From assembly GCA_039915945.1 (NCBI GenBank), contig JBDSMH010000093.1, forward strand, positions 61,661 through 125,660: a DNA stretch of 64,000 nt, read 5' to 3'. The position numbers and the translations under genes were made by a program. Positions 1-7,527 of this stretch are shown here, piece after piece. The DNA is from DATLFA01 sp039915945 (GTDB lineage Bacteria > Actinomycetota > Acidimicrobiia > Acidimicrobiales > WLNW01). The notes below the pieces were generated by a model that was given only the letters and a program-made list of their open reading frames with translations, was not told where the DNA came from and made no database searches. Every line of letters begins with the position of its first letter. Position 1 is the stretch's first letter.

Positions 1-589
1 CGGCGGACGAGCAGTCCGGGCCGAGATCACCGACGAACGCGATGTGGTCGCCTTGTTCGAGGCGGCCGATGAAATGGGCGCGGTCACTGCGGCCGTGGCA
101 AACGCGGGCATCGTGGGGCCGGCGATTCGCGTCGACGAGATGTCGGTCGATCGCATCCGGCGCATGCTCGACGTCAACGTGGTGGGCGTGATGCTGACCG
201 CGCGTGAGGCCGTGCGCCGCATGTCGACGCTGCACGGTGGCGGTGGTGGCTCGATCGTGACCGTGTCGTCGCTCGCCAGCCGACTCGGGTCCCCGAACCT
301 CTACGTCGACTACGCGGCGAGCAAGGGTGCAGTCGATTCGTTCACGATCGGTCTCGCGCGAGAAGTCGCAGCAGAAGGAATCCGAGCGAACGTGGTGCGG
401 CCCGGGATCATCGACACCGAAATACACGGCAGCGGCGGTCAGCCCGACCGCGCCCAGCAAATCGGCCCGACCACTCCGATGCAGCGGGCGGGCACGGCAG
501 ACGAAGTGGGCGCCGCGATCATGTGGCTCTTGTCCGACGACGCGTCGTACACGACCGGCACGATCATCGAGGTCGGTGGCGGCCGGTAG
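1..589 (+). CDS. SDR-family NAD(P)-dependent oxidoreductase (5' end outside window)
   Basis: The reading frame is open to the first base, so the nucleotide-binding N-terminus (TGxxxGIG motif) lies upstream of the window. The visible part has the NAG motif (ANAGIVGP), the catalytic Ser of VTVSSLASR, the YxxxK pair in YAASKG, and the C-terminal TGTIIEVGGGR that closes this family just before the stop. It is therefore a classical short-chain dehydrogenase/reductase acting on an alcohol or ketone; the substrate cannot be read. A GTG at 44 could be taken as a start but would remove the cofactor fold, so it is rejected. It converges on the cytidylyltransferase gene, 15 bases away. Confidence 0.9.
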   Translation, partial: GGRAVRAEITDERDVVALFEAADEMGAVTAAVANAGIVGPAIRVDEMSVDRIRRMLDVNVVGVMLTAREAVRRMSTLHGGGGGSIVTVSSLASRLGSPNLYVDYAASKGAVDSFTIGLAREVAAEGIRANVVRPGIIDTEIHGSGGQPDRAQQIGPTTPMQRAGTADEVGAAIMWLLSDDASYTTGTIIEVGGGR

Positions 590-604
590 CGCGACAGCCG
601 TCAG

Positions 605-1381
605 TCAGTCCCAGACTTTCCATTCGGCTTCGTCGTTCTCCCACAGATTCTCGAGCAGGATCTTGTCGCGCAACGTGTCCATGCACTGCCAAAAGCCAGA
701 GTGGTGAAACGCTCGTAGCTCGCCATCTTTGGCCAGATTTTCGAGCGGCTGGCGTTCCCAGAATGTGTCGTCGTCGGCGATGTAGTCGAAGATGCCGGGT
801 TCGAGCACGAAGAAGGCACCGTTGATCCAGCCTTCGCCGGACTGGGGTTTTTCGTCGAACTCCAACACGATGTCGCCGTCGAGCACCATGTGGCCGAACC
901 GGGCCGGCGGGCGGACCACGGTCATCGTCGCCAACTTGCCATGCGATCGGTGAAACGCCACCAACTCGTCGAGATTGACATTTGATATGCCGTCCCCGTA
1001 GGTGAGCATGAACGTCTCGTCGCCGAGATGCGGTCGCAGGCGCTTGACCCGTCCGCCGGTCATCGTCGAGTAGCCGGTGTCGATGAGATGCACGGTCCAG
1101 TTCTCTTGGTCGCCGGCGGGCTCGAGCCACTCGACGCGACCTTGGCTCAACGAGACCGTCAGGTTCTTTTCGAGATGGGCGTACTCGGTGAAGTAGCGCT
1201 TGATGTATTCACCCTTGTAACCGAGCGCGATCGTGAAGTCATCGAAACCGAAGTGCGAGTAATGCTTCATGATGTGCCACAGGATCGGCCGACCACCGAT
1301 TTCGACCATGGGTTTTGGTCGAACCTCGGTTTCCTCTGCGAGGCGGGTTCCGAGCCCGCCGGCCAAAATGGCAACTTTCAT
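605..1381 (-). CDS. rfbF: Glucose-1-phosphate cytidylyltransferase
   Basis: Makes CDP-glucose from CTP and glucose-1-phosphate, the first step towards CDP-linked deoxysugars. The N-terminus KVAILAGGLGTRLAEET is the nucleotidyltransferase signature, followed by RPKPMVEIGGRPILWHIMKHYSH, both diagnostic of RfbF; YGDGISNVN carries the metal-binding Asp and FWQCMDTLRDK is the family C-terminal motif. The ATG at 1381 has GAGGAG seven bases upstream; an in-frame start nine codons earlier is less likely. About 258 residues, normal length. No CDP-glucose 4,6-dehydratase is next to it, so the rest of the pathway is elsewhere or the product is used differently. The family call is strong; the downstream sugar is unknown. 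Confidence 0.92.
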   Translation of the reverse strand: MKVAILAGGLGTRLAEETEVRPKPMVEIGGRPILWHIMKHYSHFGFDDFTIALGYKGEYIKRYFTEYAHLEKNLTVSLSQGRVEWLEPAGDQENWTVHLIDTGYSTMTGGRVKRLRPHLGDETFMLTYGDGISNVNLDELVAFHRSHGKLATMTVVRPPARFGHMVLDGDIVLEFDEKPQSGEGWINGAFFVLEPGIFDYIADDDTFWERQPLENLAKDGELRAFHHSGFWQCMDTLRDKILLENLWENDEAEWKVWD

Positions 1382-1620
1382 GTACGACTCCTCGATGGCC
1401 AGGTTCAACGGAGCTCAGGTGGGTTAGCTGCCCGCCGACCATCGCAGAGGCGAATTGGCCGAGCCCGAGCCGCGTCCGGAACACCCGACTTTACCGCACG
1501 CCCGGAGGATGAAATAGGCCTAGGAGGACTGATTTGCTCCTAAAAAATGACCACACAGTTCTTCGCAGACGGCGCGCGGCGGCCGCTGGGCGCGGTACCT
1601 TTCAGCGCTGTGAGGTGGCA

Positions 1621-2142
1621 ATGACTGAACCGATGCCCAAGCGGCACTTCACCCACGCCCCGTGCAGCTCGTGTGGCGGCGTCGATGGCGAGTTCGCTCC
1701 CTCTGGCCGCCATGTCACCTGTGAGGCCGCCGTCGACATACCGACTGCCGTCGACAGCGAGCCGTTGATGCAGATCGGCGCGGTCGCCCAACTGGTGACC
1801 CTCTCGCTGCGCACTGTGCGCCACTACGAAGACGCCGGGCTCGTGCGTCCCACCGCCCGCACGGTCGGCGGCTTTCGGCTGTACGACCACGACACGATCA
1901 CCCGGCTGCTGCTCATCAAGCAGATGAAGCCGCTCGGCTTCACGCTCGAAGAAATGCGCCTCCTGATCGAGACCCGCGACCGCCTCAACGACCCCGCGCT
2001 CGATCCCGACGAACGCACCAACCTCCGCGAGCGCGTCGCCCTCTTTTCCGTAGCGGCCACCGAAAAGGTACTGGAATTGCGAGAACAGCTGGCCACCGCC
2101 GAGGCCTTCGCCGCCACGCTGCAACGCGACATCGACAACTGA
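1621..2142 (+). CDS. MerR-family transcriptional regulator
   Basis: About 173 residues. A winged-helix MerR DNA-binding domain spans roughly residues 50-120 (MQIGAVAQLVTLSLRTVRHYEDAGLVRP, then GGFRLYDHDTITRLLLIKQMKPLGFTLEEM), followed by a helical region (ERVALFSVAATEKVLELREQLATAEAFAATL) that fits the family's dimerising coiled coil. The N-terminal 45 residues hold a CSSCGG pair and a third Cys near HVTCEAA, possibly a small metal site; this extension is not usual for MerR proteins. The ATG at 1621 is preceded by GAGGTGG. An upstream in-frame start would add 29 residues of low-complexity Arg/Ala sequence and was rejected. Effector unknown. Confidence 0.85.
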   Translation: MTEPMPKRHFTHAPCSSCGGVDGEFAPSGRHVTCEAAVDIPTAVDSEPLMQIGAVAQLVTLSLRTVRHYEDAGLVRPTARTVGGFRLYDHDTITRLLLIKQMKPLGFTLEEMRLLIETRDRLNDPALDPDERTNLRERVALFSVAATEKVLELREQLATAEAFAATLQRDIDN

Positions 2143-2186
2143 ACACCGCTCGGCGGCCGGCGCGGCCGGTGCCGACAAACTCGCGT

Positions 2187-2537
2187 CTACAACTCAGGCC
2201 GCTTGTAGACCGGCTGCATCGTCGGCGCGTCGCGGCCGGATTGGGTCGTGCCGTCGGCGCGCCGTTCGACATAGAACGTCCACGTCTGGCCGTCCCACCA
2301 TCGGGCGTCCCACCGGCCACACGGATCCGACTTCCAGCCCTCGGACCGATCATGAGGATCGTGCGGAAGGATCATCGGACGCTTGAGAATGGCGATGAGT
2401 GCCATACCGGCAACCGCCTGCGCGGGCGCGAGCCCCGCCAGTTCCCAGCCGTAACAGCCGAGGTCTTCGATCATGGCCGGCAGCGTCGCCAGATCCGCTG
2501 CAGTGACGGAGATCTCCTTGTGTTCCCACCGCTCCAT
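2187..2537 (-). CDS. Small protein with a DUF2510-like tryptophan motif
   Basis: 116 residues of unknown function. The C-terminal half contains GRWDARWWDGQTWTFYVE, which resembles the W-D-x-x-x-W-D-G-x-x-W-T pattern of the actinobacterial DUF2510 module. The middle (APAQAVAGMALIAILKRP) is a short hydrophobic stretch, too weak to call a membrane helix with certainty. The N-terminus (MERWEHKEISVTAADLATLPAMIEDLGCYGWELAG) resembles small DUF4177-type proteins whose core reads W-E-Y-K... L-N-x-L-G-x-x-G-W-E-L. The ATG follows GAGGGA at suitable spacing. It lies between MerR and ApbE with no obvious operon link. Confidence 0.7.
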   Translation of the reverse strand: MERWEHKEISVTAADLATLPAMIEDLGCYGWELAGLAPAQAVAGMALIAILKRPMILPHDPHDRSEGWKSDPCGRWDARWWDGQTWTFYVERRADGTTQSGRDAPTMQPVYKRPEL

Positions 2538-2632
2538 CGTGCACTCCCTCGATCGGTGGCTTGCGCAATGGTACTAGGCGCTCTCTCGGCGCCGTCTGAG
2601 TCCAGCGCCTCAACTGTGACTACATCTTGTGA

Positions 2633-3406
2633 TCAGTCAGTAACGATCAGCCGCTCGAACCCGGGCGATGCCCAGTACTCACCGCTCTGGGTGATCGCCA
2701 GCGCGTCATAGCCGTCATGTGTCGCGACCCACTCGACGCCGTCTCGTCCCATCACATACGCCGCGGTCGCGAACGCGTCGACCCATGCCAGTCGCGGACC
2801 GACGACGGTGAGCGACGCGATCGCTTCGCTAGACGGCCGTGTTTTCGCGCCCCAGAGATGGTCTCCCCGCTCGTAGGTGGCTGACGTGGCGACCGCAGCA
2901 TCATCGACGTCGATGACAATCGCGACCGCCAACGGATCAGCCGGGTCGCGCACTGCCGCGCGCCAAGGCCTCGTCGCATCGGGACGGCCGCTCGCCACGA
3001 GATCGCCGCCGACGTTGACGCACCAGTTGCGCAGCCCGGCCGCGGACAAATGCGCTGCGGCGCGCTCGGTCGCCCACCCCTTGACGTAGCCAGACGGATC
3101 GATGGCATCCGGTGCATCAGGCGGATGGATGCGGAACACTCCGCCGCTGTCGCTCTCCAGCCATGCGCACGCGACGAGCACGTCGCGCACTTCGCGCGAT
3201 GACCGCGCCAAGTCGAGGTCGCCGCGATTGATGCGGCTGATCTCACTCGACCATCGATACGTGGAGAACATCTCTTCGAGCCGCTCGAGTTCGGCGACCA
3301 GCGCGTCGATCGCACGATCGGCACGCCCAGGCGCAACGTCATCGCACACGTCGACGGTTGCGACGGTGCCCATCGCCTCGAACACGCGGTGCGCGGTGAG
3401 CGCCAT
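2633..3406 (-). CDS. apbE: FAD:protein FMN transferase (ApbE family)
   Basis: Transfers FMN from FAD to a Ser/Thr of target proteins, a Mg-dependent flavinylation normally outside the cytoplasmic membrane. Family motifs visible: EAMGTVATVDV at the N-terminus, DPSGYVKGWATERAA (FAD-binding), NVGGDLVASG, and DAFATAAYVMG, whose acidic residue and Thr sit where ApbE binds Mg. About 257 residues, at the short end for the family, with no clear signal peptide. The ATG at 3406 starts eight bases after the stop of the FMN-binding gene, whose product is its likely substrate. The frame stays open upstream for another 260 codons, but that part overlaps the FMN-binding gene and is a shadow. Confidence 0.9.
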   Translation of the reverse strand: MALTAHRVFEAMGTVATVDVCDDVAPGRADRAIDALVAELERLEEMFSTYRWSSEISRINRGDLDLARSSREVRDVLVACAWLESDSGGVFRIHPPDAPDAIDPSGYVKGWATERAAAHLSAAGLRNWCVNVGGDLVASGRPDATRPWRAAVRDPADPLAVAIVIDVDDAAVATSATYERGDHLWGAKTRPSSEAIASLTVVGPRLAWVDAFATAAYVMGRDGVEWVATHDGYDALAITQSGEYWASPGFERLIVTD

Positions 3407-3414
3407 CCTGACGA

Positions 3415-3981
3415 CTACTTCGCCGCGTTCAGGATTGCTTGCAACGACGACCGGTACCCGTCGGAGGTGACCGTGGCGCCGCTGACCGTGTCGAACGTGG
3501 CGCTCTGTGCGGCAAGCACGCGTTGGCGCAAGATCGGCACGGCTCGGCTGTTGATGGCCGTGCTGCGGGTGTGACTCGACGGCACGACGACCGCCCGCAC
3601 ATCGCAGATCTTCCCCTGCGAGATCACCGCGGCCACTTGTACGGGACCCCAACGTGTCTGCACGACGGGCCCGAGTGTCTCGGCGCCGGCACAGGCGGCC
3701 GGTGTGGCTGTCGTGGGGGGCGAAGTCGCGGTCGACGGACGCGTGGTCGAAGGCGCGGCCGTAGATGGCGCGGGCGCGGCGTCCGATGGTCGCGTCGTCG
3801 ACGGAACCGTGGGGGCGGCAGTCGATGGCGCGGCGGTCGATGGCGCGGCCGCGGCACTCGTCGGTGCAGTGCTCTCGGTGCCGATGGTCAGCGCCTCGGT
3901 GTGGTCGAAGCGCGCCAGCAACGCGCCACCCGTGCCGGCGAGCACGAGTGCGGGCAGCCCACGACGCAGCAGCGAGGCCAT
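3415..3981 (-). CDS. Exported FMN-binding-domain protein (likely flavinylated)
   Basis: About 188 residues: an N-terminal signal-anchor (LPALVLAGTGGALLA), a linker of roughly 60 residues made of Ala/Pro/Ser/Thr repeats, then an FMN-binding domain ending in DTVSGATVTSDGYRSSLQAIL. SGAT is the known flavinylation motif of this domain, whose Thr takes a phosphoester-linked FMN from ApbE. Start choice: ATG at 3981 overlaps the upstream TGA by one base (TGATG), a coupling arrangement; a TTG at 4002 would add seven residues and overlap more. The linker DNA is itself repetitive on the plus strand (about 3700-3870). Position between the reductase and ApbE supports an extracytoplasmic electron-acceptor role. 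Confidence 0.88.
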   Translation of the reverse strand: MASLLRRGLPALVLAGTGGALLARFDHTEALTIGTESTAPTSAAAAPSTAAPSTAAPTVPSTTRPSDAAPAPSTAAPSTTRPSTATSPPTTATPAACAGAETLGPVVQTRWGPVQVAAVISQGKICDVRAVVVPSSHTRSTAINSRAVPILRQRVLAAQSATFDTVSGATVTSDGYRSSLQAILNAAK

Positions 3982-5405
3982 CAGTACCAGAACCTTTCGC
4001 AATGGACGCGTGCCGCGGGTACACCCGCGCCGACCAATCCCTTGCGGGTGGATTGCAGCATCGACTCGGGCCCGCAGACGAATGCCTCTCGTTCCGCGAT
4101 ATCGGGCAACACAATGCGCAGTTGGTCGGCGCTGAACGGATCGTCGACTGCAAGTTGCACGCGCGAACCGACGAGAGTGCGCACCGAACCACCGCGCGCG
4201 GCGGCGAGATCCTTCAACTCGGTCAGGTGGACGAGATCGTCGTTCTTGCGCGCTCGGAAGAGGACCACGGGCGCCGCGGTGGCGTCCAGTGTTTCGAGGA
4301 TCGCCCGCAATGGCGCAATGCCGATGCCCGCACCGATGAGCACCACCTTGCGTCCCGGTTCACGACTCGACGCGGTGAAACGCCCGTATGGTCCCTCGAC
4401 TGCTACCCGGGTACCGACGGCGAGCGCCGACGTCATCACTTCGGTGGCGTCGCCCAGTTGTTTCACCGTGAAGCGCATGGATCGATTGGTCGGCTCGGCC
4501 GAAAGTGAGAACGGATGCGTCTGCCACCACAGCCCGTGCTTGAGCACGCGCAACATGAAGAACTGTCCGGCTTCGGCACGGATGTTCGCGAGGTGCGGGC
4601 CGCCGAGGTAGATCGACACGGTGTCAGGAGACTCGGGAACCACCGCTTCGACGCGCAGCCGTTGACGCCCAATCGAACGAACGAGTCCGCCGATGCGCGA
4701 CCACACGATGACGCCGAGTACGGCCAGATGCAGCGCGATCCAGTAGGCACGGGCCAAGTGATCGCGAACGAGGTCGCTGCCAGCAGTGAGTTGGTGACCA
4801 AACGCCAACGCAAACGCGAAGTACGCGTTCAAGTGGATGAAGTACCACGTCTCGTACGACAGACGACGCCGCAACGCTCTCGTCGAGCTCAGCGCGATCA
4901 CCACGAGCATTCCTGTACCGATCGCCGCGGGCACCATGAAGCGGTAGTGCGTGAGGAGTTCGCCGAGTTCGCGCACGACACCGATCTGATCGACGTCTGC
5001 GTACGCGACCACGCTCAAGATCGCGTGCAACACCGCGAGAATGGTGAACGAGCCGCCGAGACGGCGGTGCCAGCCGAGCGCGCGATCGAGGCCGACGCGC
5101 CGCTCGAGCATTGCGGGGCGGGCGGCAATGGTGATGCCGGCCAACGCCAGCAGCGACGCATACAGACCGGTGAGTTGCGCGAGGCCGACGAGGAAGCCCG
5201 ATCGGCCGCCCGTGATCTCGCTCCAGCCGCCGTGACCGAGCCACATCGCGAGAACGATGGCAAGGTTCACGACAAAGACGATGACGAGGTCGGGACCGCG
5301 CCAGCGATTCGTCGCCGACGGCGGTGGCGATGACGTCCGGTCTCGGCTCGGCCGCGATCTACCACGGGCCGGCCCGCTGTAAGGAGGGAGATCGGTGATC
5401 GTCAT
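3981..5405 (-). CDS. Membrane ferric-reductase-like flavoprotein (haem b plus FAD/NAD(P) module)
   Basis: 474 residues. After a Pro/Ser-rich start, residues 40-235 form about six membrane helices with four His placed like the haem ligands of ferric-reductase/NADPH-oxidase proteins (H113, H127, H191, H204). A flavodoxin-reductase module follows: FAD-binding with HPFSLSAEP near 340, NAD(P)-binding LIGAGIGIAPLRA, and the family C-terminal FVCGPESMLQSTRKGL ending in an aromatic Phe-Trp-Tyr. It should move electrons from cytosolic NAD(P)H across the membrane to the FMN-binding partner encoded next. ATG at 5405 (MTITDLPPYS); longer upstream frames run into the divergent gene. First gene of a three-gene operon with the FMN-binding protein and apbE. 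Confidence 0.88.
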   Translation of the reverse strand: MTITDLPPYSGPARGRSRPSRDRTSSPPPSATNRWRGPDLVIVFVVNLAIVLAMWLGHGGWSEITGGRSGFLVGLAQLTGLYASLLALAGITIAARPAMLERRVGLDRALGWHRRLGGSFTILAVLHAILSVVAYADVDQIGVVRELGELLTHYRFMVPAAIGTGMLVVIALSSTRALRRRLSYETWYFIHLNAYFAFALAFGHQLTAGSDLVRDHLARAYWIALHLAVLGVIVWSRIGGLVRSIGRQRLRVEAVVPESPDTVSIYLGGPHLANIRAEAGQFFMLRVLKHGLWWQTHPFSLSAEPTNRSMRFTVKQLGDATEVMTSALAVGTRVAVEGPYGRFTASSREPGRKVVLIGAGIGIAPLRAILETLDATAAPVVLFRARKNDDLVHLTELKDLAAARGGSVRTLVGSRVQLAVDDPFSADQLRIVLPDIAEREAFVCGPESMLQSTRKGLVGAGVPAARVHCERFWY

Positions 5406-5424
5406 CTGCGCCAGAGCCTGACGC

Positions 5425-5498
5425 GTGCAGGTGAAATTTGGAGGAAACTGCTGTGAGAATCCGGTGAAAATCCGCAAGTGACGTCCCTCGAGGAGGGC
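5425..5498 (+). promoter_or_regulatory. Cobalamin-riboswitch-like leader before the SDR gene
   Basis: The plus strand at 5456-5483 reads GAATCCGGTGAAAATCCG followed by CAAGTGACG. This lines up almost base for base with the conserved core of cobalamin riboswitches (GAA, GGTG, AATCC, then a C/G-rich arm), as in the E. coli btuB leader recalled from memory. Upstream, GCAGGTGAAATTTGGAGGAAAC could supply the preceding helix. The element is short, lacks the usual 30-60 base arm and a clear final B12 box, and runs into the AGGAGG ribosome-binding site at 5491-5496, so any switch would act by hiding that site. It could also be chance similarity. Confidence 0.35.
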
Positions 5499-5502
5499 CT
5501 TC

Positions 5503-6330
5503 GTGGCAACGACAATCGATCTGCAGGGCAACACCGCGCTGGTGGTAGGCGGTGGTGGCGGCGGTATCGGCACCGCGATGGTCGAGACCTTGGCTCGCGC
5601 CGGAGCCGACGTGGGAGTGATCACGTACGTGGCGGAGCACGCGGACGATTCCAAAGCTCGCATCGAGGCACTGGGCGGCCGCAGCGCCGCCGCCGTCGCC
5701 GACGTTACCGACGAAGGCGCGCTGGTACGCGCCATCGAGGAGATCACGCACACGCTCGGCCGGGTGCGCTACCTGGTCAACGTCGTCGGCGGCGCGCTCG
5801 TCGACGATTGGCATCGCACTGCCGAATACGACCTCGGTGCCTTCGACCGCATCATCGCCCGCAACCTTCGCTACGCGGTCGCGTCGTGCCGTGAGGTCGC
5901 TCGTCCGCTGCTCGCCGCGGGTACGCCCGGCAGCATCGTGAACATCTCGTCGATCGCCGCTCGGGGTACACCGCTGTTGGCTGCCTACGGCGCAGCGAAG
6001 GCCGGGCTCGAGTCGTTCAGCCGCACCATGGCGCTCGAATGGGGCGCCCGCGGTGTGCGCGTGAACCTTGTCGCGCCGGGCACCATCAAAACGCCGCGCG
6101 CCGGACAAGCCGACCTCGCGGACACCGCCGCTGCATCGATCCCACTCGCGCGTCGCGGCGACCCGTGCGACATCGCCAACGCCACGCTGTTCTTGCTCTC
6201 GGACCTCGCGTCGTACATCACCGGACAGACGATCGCCGTCGATGGCGGCTCGTCACTCGGTGGACGCGGCGGCGACCGTCTCCCCGACTTCGTGACGAAC
6301 CCCGCAGTGCGCGCTCGCTTCGGCGATTGA
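5503..6330 (+). CDS. SDR-family NAD(P)-dependent oxidoreductase
   Basis: 275 residues, classical SDR. Cofactor site GGGGGGIGTA near residue 18, Asp of VADVTDEG near 66, NVVGG in place of the usual NNAG near 90, catalytic Ser in VNISSIAARG and the YGAAKAG Tyr/Lys pair near 157-161, and C-terminal TGQTIAVDGGSSLGG. The Gly-rich cofactor loop reads VVGGGGGGIG rather than VTGGGGGIG. GTG start at 5503 with AGGAGG seven bases upstream. Transcribed divergently from the flavin electron-transfer operon and preceded by a cobalamin-riboswitch-like leader. Substrate not predictable; the six-residue C-terminal tail after the fold (AVRARFGD) is Arg-rich. Confidence 0.9.
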   Translation: MATTIDLQGNTALVVGGGGGGIGTAMVETLARAGADVGVITYVAEHADDSKARIEALGGRSAAAVADVTDEGALVRAIEEITHTLGRVRYLVNVVGGALVDDWHRTAEYDLGAFDRIIARNLRYAVASCREVARPLLAAGTPGSIVNISSIAARGTPLLAAYGAAKAGLESFSRTMALEWGARGVRVNLVAPGTIKTPRAGQADLADTAAASIPLARRGDPCDIANATLFLLSDLASYITGQTIAVDGGSSLGGRGGDRLPDFVTNPAVRARFGD

Positions 6331-6357
6331 CGACGGCCCACGGCCAACGCGCGACCG

Positions 6358-7527
6358 TCAGGGGCGCGCTTCGGCGGCTGCTTCGGCTCGGATGGCCGGG
6401 ATGATGCGAGTGCCGAACAATTCGATCGAGCGCATGATCGCCTCGTGCGGAAGGTCGCCCATCTGCATGACCGAGACCAGGCGATCGCCACCGATCTCGA
6501 CGTAGCGCCGCACGTTGGCCAGCACCCGCTCGACATCGCCGATGAGAAAAGCGCCCGACTCGATCCATTGGTCGATGCCTTCTTGGATGCGATCGGGTGG
6601 GGGCAACGCTGCGCTGAAGTTCCCTGCACCCGACGAACCCGACCGGCGGGCTTCGACATGCGCTCGATACGACGCCGGCACCTTGTCGAGCGGCGTGCCC
6701 CGCCAATCGTTGGCGTAGATCTCTTTGATGACCTCGACGTACCACCACGCGGCGGCGCCGCCGACATGGCGGGCCGTTTCGAAATCATCGGCGCAGAAGG
6801 TCAGTGCAAACAACGCGAGTTGGTTGTTGATGAAGTGACCGACCTGATCGATGGGAGATGCGATGGCGTTGCGATACGAATCGATCTGTGGCTTGAGGCT
6901 CTCGGGGGAGCTGAGCGCGTTCATCAACAAGCCGATGCCCTTCTCACCGGCGAGACGGCACGTGTCCGGTTGCGTCGACGCGACCCACAGGGGCGGGTGA
7001 GGGCGTTGCACCGGCCGCGGCAAAACCGTGATCTTGTCGGCCCACCGGTAGAACTCGCCTTCGTAGGTGATGTCCTCTTCGGTCCAGAGACGCGGCAGCA
7101 GCTTGATCCCCTCCTCCCACTGCTCTCGTGTCGTCGCAACGTCGGTGCCGAAGGCTTCGAGTTGGTACGGGCTGCTCGAGCGACCCGTACCCATCTCGAG
7201 ACGACCGTTGCTCAAGATGTCGATCACGGCGCCGCGCTCGGCGACCCGTATCGGGTGATTGACGGCGCCCGGCAGCAGCGCCACGCCCTGGCCGAGTCGC
7301 ACGCGGGAGGTGCGCTGTGACAACGCCCCCAGCATCACCTCGGGCGCCGACGAGTGCGCGAACTGTTGCAGGAAGTGGTGCTCGACGATCCAGATGGTGT
7401 CAAAACCCATCTGCTCGGCGAACACGGCCTGCTCGATCGCTTCGTGGAACTTGTCGCGCTCCTTGCCTTCTGACCACGGCCTGGGAACCTGCACTTCGAA
7501 GAGCAGATCGAACCCGAATTTCTTCAT
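6358..7527 (-). CDS. LLM-class flavin-dependent oxidoreductase (luciferase-like)
   Basis: About 389 residues with a bacterial-luciferase-like TIM-barrel fold: FGFDLLFEV at strand 1, QMGFDTIWIVEHHFLQ (the EHHF motif of LuxA-like enzymes), RVRLGQGVALLPG, DILSNGRLEMGTGRSS (flavin-binding) and HPPLWVASTQP. It would use FMNH2 or coenzyme F420 for oxidation of an organic substrate; F420 is plausible in this lineage but not shown by sequence alone. ATG at 7527 has GGAGG upstream and overlaps the stop of the alcohol dehydrogenase gene by four bases (ATGA), so the two are co-translated. An in-frame extension of 31 Arg-rich residues upstream is rejected. Confidence 0.88.
   Translation of the reverse strand: MKKFGFDLLFEVQVPRPWSEGKERDKFHEAIEQAVFAEQMGFDTIWIVEHHFLQQFAHSSAPEVMLGALSQRTSRVRLGQGVALLPGAVNHPIRVAERGAVIDILSNGRLEMGTGRSSSPYQLEAFGTDVATTREQWEEGIKLLPRLWTEEDITYEGEFYRWADKITVLPRPVQRPHPPLWVASTQPDTCRLAGEKGIGLLMNALSSPESLKPQIDSYRNAIASPIDQVGHFINNQLALFALTFCADDFETARHVGGAAAWWYVEVIKEIYANDWRGTPLDKVPASYRAHVEARRSGSSGAGNFSAALPPPDRIQEGIDQWIESGAFLIGDVERVLANVRRYVEIGGDRLVSVMQMGDLPHEAIMRSIELFGTRIIPAIRAEAAAEARP

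Noticed and set aside
1521..1542. TAGGAG/CTCCTA inverted repeat upstream of the MerR gene as a terminator
   Set aside because: Short stem with a 10-base loop and the A-run lies on the wrong side for either direction; kept only as a note for the 239-base gap at 1382-1620, which shows nothing else.
2633..4192. A 519-codon frame covering apbE and the FMN-binding gene
   Set aside because: Only the last half is ApbE; the rest overlaps the FMN-binding gene in another frame and has repetitive Arg/Ala composition.
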